Assembly: GCA_946811695.1 (NCBI GenBank)
Contig: OX328132.1
Span: 129,304,208-129,368,207 of the forward strand
Length of the DNA stretch: 64,000 nt
Direction of reading: 5' to 3'
Source of the DNA: Gonocerus acuteangulatus
Taxonomy: Eukaryota > Arthropoda > Insecta > Hemiptera > Coreidae
Shown here: in pieces, positions 56,571 through 64,000 of the stretch
How the letters are laid out: the number at the start of each line of letters is the position of its first letter
Position numbering within the stretch: the stretch's first letter is position 1
The notes under the pieces: generated by a model
What the model was told of the DNA's origin: nothing
What the model saw: only the letters and a program-made list of their open reading frames with translations
Databases searched by the model: none
Position numbers and translations under genes: made by a program

Positions 56571-57666
56571 TACAGGGTGTCCCAGTATATGTGTCCACCC
56601 CCTTTTCCTCCTAAAGTTGTTGGAATTTCGAAATGAAACTTGGTAGGTCTTAGTTATGTTGCATGAGGTTACTTTTGAAGGTTTAATTGACTTTGTAACA
56701 TTCTCCAGCACATCTAACTCTTGATTTTCCAATGGCGGCAGGTATTTTTTATGACGAATTCTGATAGAAAATTTAATTTTAAGACTAATTTATTCTGAGA
56801 CATCTTTTGATCCGACGCACCGTTTGCGCGTAAAACGCAAAAAAACTGAAAAAAATATCGCCCTTTTGTAGACAAATTCCTATTTATCACTGAAACCAAG
56901 CCTTTTACGTAAAAACACCTCGATACAAACGTTGTAGCCTATTAATTTTCCTTTCAGGTGATACCAAGATCAAAGTTGTAGGTTTAATATTTAACGGGAT
57001 ATTACTATATATATTTAATGAAAAATATACCTTAAAAGTTTTAAAAAGTAACAATTCAGAAAATCGATACGAATAGAAAAAAAGTACCTGACATAAACAA
57101 TATAAAAAAAGTACTTATTTACTTTATGAAAAAAAGTATATAAAAATTATTATAAAACAGAACAGAATAAATTTATTTTTCCATATGAAATTATTATATT
57201 ATAAAACTAAAATTTGCCTTTGTTTTCATTCATAATACCCCGTTAAATATTTAATCTACAACTTTGATCTTGGTATCACCTGAAAGGAAAATTAATAGGC
57301 TACAACGTTTACATTGAGGTGTCTTTACGTACAAGGCTTGGTTTCAGTGATAAATAGGAATTTGTCTACAAAAGGGCGATATTTTTCAGTTTTTTGCGTT
57401 TTACGGTGCGTCGGATCAAAAGATGTCTCGGAATAAATTAGTCTTAAAATTAAATTTTCTATCAGAATTCGTCATAAAAAATACCTGCCGCCATTGGAAA
57501 ATCAAGAGTTAGATGCGCTGGAGAAAAACTGGAGAATGTTACTAAGTCAACTAAACATTCAAAAGTAACCTCATGCAACATAACTAAGACCTACCAAGTT
57601 TCATTTCGAAATTCCAACAACTCTAGGAGGAAAAGGGGGTGGACACATATACTGGGACACCCTGTA
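56571..57666. mobile_element. 1.1-kb foldback DNA transposon, TA-flanked
   Basis: Starts TACAGGGTGTCCCAGTATAT and ends with its reverse complement. Arms 56571-57004 and 57233-57666 (about 434 bp each) surround a 228-bp AT-rich centre. TA targets and the TACAGGGTGTCCCA terminus are typical of insect mariner-type non-autonomous elements. No transposase. Confidence 0.82.
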
Positions 57667-57944
57667 TACAAAACTATTTCCGCAGATTGGAGTAAGGTGC
57701 ATATTGGAGAATCGTCACGGCTAATTAAAAAGAGGATATAACAGAACAAGGAAAGTTAGAAATTTAGAATTACAGGGGAAAGAAACCCTGTCAATGCGTA
57801 AAATAAAACATTCATATATATATATATAAAAAAAAAAACAACAAGAAAAAGAGCAAAATAGCCGTTAATAAAGTACCAAATATAAAATATTTAAATAGTA
57901 ATTTTTTTCATTTGAAAACCCAAAATGTTCTATTTAAGTTTTAA

Positions 57945-58150
57945 CGTCCATTATTATTGACAACGAATTTTAGGACTGGTTATCTATAGACTACCACCCT
58001 TTTCTAGCCAGGATAGGGCACACGCCTTCTTTTTCGAAAGAAAAGCCACCACCCTTTGCGGGATTCGAACCCCCAACCTTAAATGTTCTAAATGTATGTA
58101 GAGTTGGTGTAGTGAGTTATTGGCTAAATTAGGTAGAACGAGTTACTTCT
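57945..58150 (-). repeat. tRNA-related SINE-like relic
   Basis: The minus strand carries GGTTCGAATCCC (58060-58071), a perfect Pol III B box. A degenerate A-box-like TAGCCAATAAC lies about 50 nt upstream. The following segment (GGCGTGTGCCCTATCCTGGC) is a plausible SINE body. No full tRNA cloverleaf can be made. Confidence 0.4.
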
Positions 58151-58599
58151 ACATAAACAGGAGCTATTTAGAATTCTCTAGACATTACTGTTTATTTAGA
58201 AGGATGGTGTATTTAAATTTGAATTTATTTCCGTTGCGACAAGAGCCCCTACAAGATCGGCTGAGGAAAGACCAAGCTCCGTGTGTCTAGAGTAGTATCG
58301 AGTTCCGGATCCTGGTAAATGGGCTTAGAGTCGAAAGCACTAACAGGGTTATAATCTACTTCTAGAACTCTACTGGTCGAAGAGGCTTAGGTCTCTGTAA
58401 AGCCGGTACATACTCTTCGCAAATACTCAGGTGCCCTTGTCGCTCGCTTTCTCCATTAATAAACAGGGAATGGGAGGACTCTTTAGCAAACAGAGGAGAC
58501 AGTACATTAGCATTTGCAAAATTTAAATTGAAGTCTCTAGACAAACATGAAAGTGTTAAAGTGTGGTAGTTCATTACGAAAGTCAATCATTGGATAGCA
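58151..58599. other. Unassigned stretch
   Basis: No feature recognised. Confidence 0.3.
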
Positions 58600-59345
58600 C
58601 CAGTCCTCCGCCTAGTGCCTAAGTACCTCGACTACAGCCATATAGTATCAGTCCTCTGCCATCCAGCTGACAAGAACCTCGACTACAACCATATAGCATC
58701 AGTCCTCCGCCATCCAGCTGACTAGTACCTCGACTACAACCATATAGCACAAGTCCTCCGTCATCCAGCTGACATATCTCACTAACAAATACCTCGACTA
58801 CAACCATATAGCACAAGTCCTCTAGCATCCAGCTGACAAGTAGCTCGACTACAACCATACAGCACCAGTCCTCCGCCATCCAGCTGACTAGTACCTCGAC
58901 TACAACCATATAGCACAAGTCCTCCGTCATCCAGCTGACATATCTCACTAACAAATACCTCGACTACAACCATATAGCACAAGTCCTCTAGCATCCAGCT
59001 GACAAGTAGCTCGACTACAACCATACAGCACCAGTCCTCCGCCATCCAGCTGACTAGTACCTCGACTACAACCATATAGCACCATTAATCCCTCATCCAG
59101 CTGACGTATCTCATTGCAGGTCCCTCGACTACAACCATATAGCACAAGTCCTCCGCCATCCAGCTGACATATCTCACTCCAGGTACCTCGACTACTTCCT
59201 TATAGCACAAGTTGTCCGCCTCCCAGCTGACGTATCTCACTCACAAGTACCTAGACTACAACCAAATAGCAAAAGTTCTCCGTCATCCAGCTGACATATC
59301 TCACTCAGAAGTACCTCGACTACAACCAAATAGCACAAGTCCTCA
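58600..59345. repeat. About 51-bp minisatellite with 166-bp higher-order repeat
   Basis: TACCTCGACTACAACCATAT, AGCACAAGTCCTCCG, CATCCAGCTGAC recur, some copies with the extra ATATCTCACTAACAAA. 58748-58913 and 58914-59079 are two near-identical 166-bp blocks of three monomers. Confidence 0.92.
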
Positions 59346-59805
59346 ACAAGTCTCTGGTTGTCATAAACGTCAACATTTTGTGCCAAATACCTGGACACCT
59401 GTGTGGACACCTTAGGTGGTTGATGTCAAGGAAACCGATCCTACCTATGAAGAAACGCGCTAAAATATCCTATGAAAAATAATGATAAATATATGTATAA
59501 TTAAAGAGATTTCTCAGGATGGAATTACCTGACACGGACACCTTTACTCCTTATTATCATTCTAAACTTATTTAAAATTCTAATATGATATTAGGGATAG
59601 GGAACAGTGATTAGTGATAAATAAGTGGGTTTCGGAGGAGCCAATTTACTTATTCATGTCGGCCAAACGGCTTCTACATGAAATAACCACCATTTCTCTT
59701 GTATTGGTGATGAGCTCATCCATTCAATTACTACATGAGCGCTGTTATATTATGGAAATTCTAAATTACCGGCTCAAGGTGAGAGACTGACAGTGCTCTC
59801 TCAAC
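59346..59805. other. Unassigned spacer
   Basis: No feature recognised. Confidence 0.3.
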
Positions 59806-60533
59806 TCTCAGGAATGGTATTTCAATATTCCAGAAGATTGGAAGGATTCACTAGTACACCCTGACCCATCCAATCTTCCATGTAGTTGCTTTCTCTATTC
59901 GTCGCGTTTGGAGAGAACTACAACTCCTATGTCTAAGTTACAGCAGCTCTCAGGAATGGTATTTCAATATTCCAGAAGATTGGAAGGATCCACTAGTACA
60001 CCCTGACCCATCCAATCTTCCATGTAGTTGCTTTCTCTATTCGTCGCGTTTGGAGAGAACTACAACTCCTATGTCTAAGTCACAGCAGCTCTCAGGAATG
60101 GTATTTCTATATTCGAGAAGATTGGAAGGATCCACTAGTACACCCCGAGCCATCCCATCTTCCATGTAGTTGCTTTCTCTGTTCGAGAAGATTGGAAGGA
60201 TCCACTAGTACACCCCGAGCCATCCCATCTTCCATGTAGTTGCTTTCTCTGTTCGAGAAGATTGGAAGGATCCACTAGTACACCCCGAGCCATCCCGTCT
60301 TCCATGTAGTTGCTTTCTCTGTTCGAGAAGATTGGAAGGATCCACTAGTACACCCCGACCCATCACATCTTCCATGTAGTTGCTTTCTCTGTTCGAGAAG
60401 ATTAGAAGGATCCACTAGTACGCCCCGACCCATCACATCTTCCATGTAGTTGCTTTCTCTGTTCGAGAAGATTAGAAGGATCCACTAGTACGCCCCGAGC
60501 CATCTCATCTTCCATGTAGTTGCTTTCTCTATG
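59806..60533. repeat. Two-level array: 141-142-bp units then six 70-bp units
   Basis: CTCTCAGGAATGGTATTTCA starts at 59806, 59947 and 60089. From 60114 only the CGAGAAGATTGGAAGGATCC part is amplified at exactly 70 bp (60114, 60184, 60254, 60324, 60394, 60464). A diverged relative of the unit is at 61985-62080. Confidence 0.93.
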
Positions 60534-60587
60534 CGAGAAGATTGTGTGGCCAGTACTATATATATATGTTTACTCTTTACCTCTTGT

Positions 60588-60785
60588 ATTTTTTTCTTTT
60601 GAATAACCATAAAAAGAAACATCACAGAATCTTTTACTTTTAGAGGCGAGGAGCTGAGTTCAAAACCCGGGCGCACACTAAAGATTTTAATTAATCTTTT
60701 ATTGACTTCGTTCGAGGGATGGAGGCCGTCCCTAGGCTTTTTCTTTTGAATAACCATAAAAAGAAACATCACAGAATCTTTTACA
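60588..60785. repeat. About 48-bp direct repeat flanking a 98-bp segment
   Basis: TTTTGAATAACCATAAAAAG through CAGAATCTTTTAC occurs at about 60597-60638 and 60745-60784. The middle contains GGGTTTTGAACTC on the minus strand, a degenerate B-box-like sequence. Confidence 0.8.
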
Positions 60786-62768
60786 CTCACCCGAAAACTA
60801 AGAATCCTCTCATCTTGATTGCTTCTATATTGTATAGATTATTGTTGTAGAAGAATGTTTGAAACTTGTTTTGAATCTATGCTTGATGGACTAGATTCTC
60901 GGAGAGATGAGTGCTGTGTGGCTTGAAGAAAGTCTCCTTGGTCGTGGGGGGGGGGGGGGTATTACTGGATGATGCTGGAGTAAATCATGACTGCTTCTTG
61001 AGGGGAAAGTGACGTCTGCTCATTTCATCCTCCACGTCTCATTAACGAAGCTTTCTCAGAGTTCTTACACTATCTCTGTGCTACGATGCTTCAGAGGTAG
61101 TGCTAAATCCACATCCTACTCCAATACCCTAAAGGTTGGGCGAGGTATATCGAATTAAGGACCCCAACGATAAAATCCTTGAAACGGTAAGAATGAAGAA
61201 GGAAAGAGCCGGAATTTGGAGGAATATACCGTAAGGTCACAATAGTACAAGTGTTATTAATGGGCACTCCAAACTACAAATCCAATATCTTAGGGTAAAA
61301 ACACACACACAGCGGAACGCAGCACTGCCTTTTGGAGCGCAAGGATCAATCCCATGCAATCCAATGGGACCGTTTTACTTTAGGACAATCTCGTTTGTTT
61401 TTTCGAGCGTTTGGGAGCGCACAGTAATGTTGGACATTCGGGGAAAATAAGCCTCTTTCAAAAAAAAAAAACCTTAATTTTAGATTTTGATTGTATTGTT
61501 AGTAACAAATAAACCCTTTTCAATTAAGCAGATTGAGTTTTAGCCATATCATTGCATTGGTTTTTACATAAACCCAATGCAATAATATGCATTAGTATTA
61601 TATACGCGTTATAATTGCTATGTCGAGAAGAACCTTCCCTTATTAAATTGGTCGTGAACTCCTGGGCTCGTTCATGTTTGTCTCTTATTTCATTTCATAA
61701 ATTATTCTTGCTTCTAGTACACATTAAGGGTATTATAATAAACATATAAAGGTTTTTAAAAATTCACCTAATTGTTTTTTTATATCGAGTAGAAAATAAT
61801 GCTATTTAACTGAATTGGCAAACCGCCCGTATTTTCCTTGAAAAATACCATTTGACACTATTTCAGGAGTATATAGTCTCATTTACTATGTCGACAGATC
61901 TTGTCTAAAATTGCCTATTCATTAGATATTTTATTTTGAGTGCTAATATCGAAAAAGGGAATTCGCTTAAAAAAAAATGGGGGGATTTCCCTTGAGCCAT
62001 CTCATATCCTAGGTGGATAGGTTCTCTATTCCTTAGGGTTGGAGAGAACTAAAGAACCTAGAGTTGGTGCAAGTCCAAACGAACCACCAGACTATTAGTC
62101 TTCCGCCATTTCTTAAGTATATTTTATCACCATCATTCTTGGCATATTATCATTGGGTCCTTCACTATTTGAGGGTATTTCTGAGACCCAAACGTTTCCT
62201 ATTGTGATAAGGATTTCACTTTACAGGCCAAAGTGCTCACAATAAGTCTGAGATCTACTCATATAATTATAATATTAGGTTGAGTAAAATAGTTCATTAG
62301 AAAACAAAATTAATAAAATTAAAAAGCGCACAACCGGATATATTTCTTTACGATATAGAGTATGTAAGGTATTGGGTTTAGGGTTTCGAAGGAGGTCCTT
62401 GTAGTATTAGGGGTGGACGAGTAAAAAGACCCGAACATTCTCCACCTTAGAACTGGTTTCCCGTTCCAAGAACGTCAGCCCAAATTCGTAGGGTACAAGA
62501 TGTTGCTGGAATCCTCTTATGTCGCCGACACGAAGAACAAAATATTCCTGCTATGATTCCTCTACCCTCTTAAAGAACTCATTCATTCCTATCCTTCCAC
62601 CGATCCAATGATAATCCATGCAGATAAGGAGTCAATGAAAAATATTTATTTAGAAAATAAAATCGACATAATTTATTTTGACTCACTCATTTGTAGGTGA
62701 CAGCTTTGGCAGCCTTGCTTACTAAGTATCCACGGCACATTAACACTATCCAGAGGAAATAGCAGAGA

Positions 62769-62769
<1 letters not shown>
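60786..62769. other. 2 kb unassigned
   Basis: G run at 60946-60958. 61985-62080 is a single diverged copy of the 59.8-kb unit (GGTTGGAGAGAACTAAAGAA). No gene found. Confidence 0.35.

Positions 62770-62815
<46 letters not shown>
62770..62815. repeat. (AT)n microsatellite
   Basis: About 23 dinucleotide copies. Confidence 0.97.
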
Positions 62816-62818
<3 letters not shown>

Positions 62819-62935
62819 TTTAGTATAAGGATAGATATAGTAAGGTCAAAGAGCTTACAAGTTTGCACAAAAAATGAATTCATATGTGTTTTAAGCAGAC
62901 ACTTCGGCTGCTCATAAAGGCTCTTCATAAAGGGT

Positions 62936-64000
62936 CTTCTCATAAAGGCTTCCTCGCCCTATGAGCCTGATGAAGGCTTCGTCTTCTCATAAAGGCTTCC
63001 TCGCCCTATGTGCCTGATGAAGGCTTCGTCTTCTCATAAAGGCTTCCTCGCCCTATGTGCCTGATGAAGGCTTCGTCTTCTCATAAAGGCTTCCTCGCCC
63101 TATGAGCCTGATGAAGGCTTCGTCTTCTCATAAAGGCTTCCTCGCCCTATGAGCCTGATGAAGGCTTCGTCTTCTCATAAAGGCTTCCTCGCCCTATGAG
63201 CCTGATGAAGGCTTCGTCTTCTCATAAAGGCTTCCTCGCCCTATGTGCCTGATGAAGGCTTCGTCTTCTCATAAAGGCTTCCTCGCCCTATGTGCCTGAT
63301 GAAGGCTTCGTCTTCTCATAAAGGCTTCCTCGCCCTATGAGCCTGATGAAGGCTTCATCTTCTCATAACGGCGTCCTCGCCCTATGAGCCTGATGAAGGC
63401 TTCGTCTTCTCATAAAGGCTTCCTCGCCCTATGTGCCTGATGAAGGCTTCGTCTTCTCATAAAGGCTTCCTCGTCCTATGAGCCTGATGAAGGCTTCGTC
63501 TTCTCATAAAGGCTTCCTCGCCCTATGAGCCTGATGAAGGCTTCGTCTTCTCATAAAGGCTTCCTCGCCCTATGAGCCTGATGAAGGCTTCATCTTCTCA
63601 TAACGGCTTCCTCGCCCTATGAGCCTGATGAAGGCTTCGTCTTCTCATAAAGGCTTCCTCGCCCTATGTGCCTGATGAAGGCTTCGTCTTCTCATAAAGG
63701 CTTCCTCGCCCTATGAGCCTGATGAAGGCTTCGTCTTCTCATAAAGGCTTCCTCGCCCTATGAGCCTGATGAAGGCTTCGTCTTCTCATAAAGGCTTCCT
63801 CGCCCTATGAGCCTGATGAAGGCTTCGTCTTCTCATAAAGGCTTCCTCGCCCTATGAGCCTGATGAAGGCTTCGTCTTCTCATAAAGGCTTCCTCGCCCT
63901 ATGTGCCTGATGAAGGCTTCGTCTTCTCATAAACGCTTCCTCGCCCTATGTGCCTGATGAAGGCTTCGTCTTCTCATAAACGCTTCCTCGCCCTATGTGC
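62936..64000. repeat. 47-bp minisatellite, at least 22.7 copies, runs off the window
   Basis: The unit is CTTCTCATAAAGGCTTCCTC, GCCCTATGAG, CCTGATGAAGGCTTCGT. Variants are GAG/GTG and occasional AACGGC/AAACGC. CCTGATGAAGGCTT is shared with ribozyme-like copy 6 (46332-46345). Confidence 0.96.

Noticed and set aside
58040..58085. Complete tRNA gene
   Set aside because: The B box is perfect, but no acceptor, D or anticodon arm can be paired, so a SINE relic is more likely.
62936..64000. Tandem hammerhead ribozymes
   Set aside because: Units contain CTGATGAAGGC, but the GAAAC half and the closing stem are absent, so no ribozyme can form from a unit.

Overview
This is an AT-rich eukaryotic genomic window with no convincing host protein-coding gene. 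Its transposon families are Jockey-like and other non-LTR retrotransposons, Penelope-like elements, Helitron, Tc1/mariner-type and piggyBac-like elements, with abundant minisatellites. That mix fits an arthropod, most likely an insect; the species cannot be told from the sequence. Nearly all long open frames here are by-products of tandem repeats.

Layout. 0-13 kb: a decayed retrotransposon tail, then a chain of minisatellites (47, 33, 63, 29, 108 and 45 bp units), a retrotransposon fragment lying inside the 29-bp array, and a 319-bp element with a target-site duplication. 13-18 kb: a Tc1/mariner-type relic, a 355-bp palindrome, and the 3' part of a Jockey-like ORF2 whose C-terminal zinc knuckle is repeated ten times in frame. 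18-27 kb: 83-, 103- and 46-bp arrays, then a 3-kb composite element built on nested inverted repeats. 27-37 kb: more arrays, a piggyBac-like element, a Helitron with a nested TIR element, and a Penelope-like insertion. 37-46 kb: 53-, 33- and 47-bp arrays and another retrotransposon relic. 45.6-49.8 kb: a 4.2-kb foldback transposon whose left arm is split by about 2 kb carrying Penelope-like sequence. 50-64 kb: further arrays, a second foldback transposon, a tRNA-related SINE relic, and a 47-bp array running off the window end.

Main observation. At least nine loci share an RNA-like motif: CTGANGA, one extra base, a stem-loop whose stem differs between loci but stays paired, then GAAAC(A)GT or GAAACATGT. 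The outer flanks also pair, with different sequences at different loci. This matches the hammerhead ribozyme core known from Penelope-like elements. A Penelope-type GIY-YIG fragment lies just upstream of one copy, and four of the small insertions of this type are bounded by 12-15 bp target-site duplications.

The second theme is tandem amplification. About 31 arrays cover roughly 15 kb by hand addition. Several show higher-order structure (8 x 29 bp, 7 x 47 bp, 8 x 49 bp), and at least three may have been seeded by transposon 3' modules.
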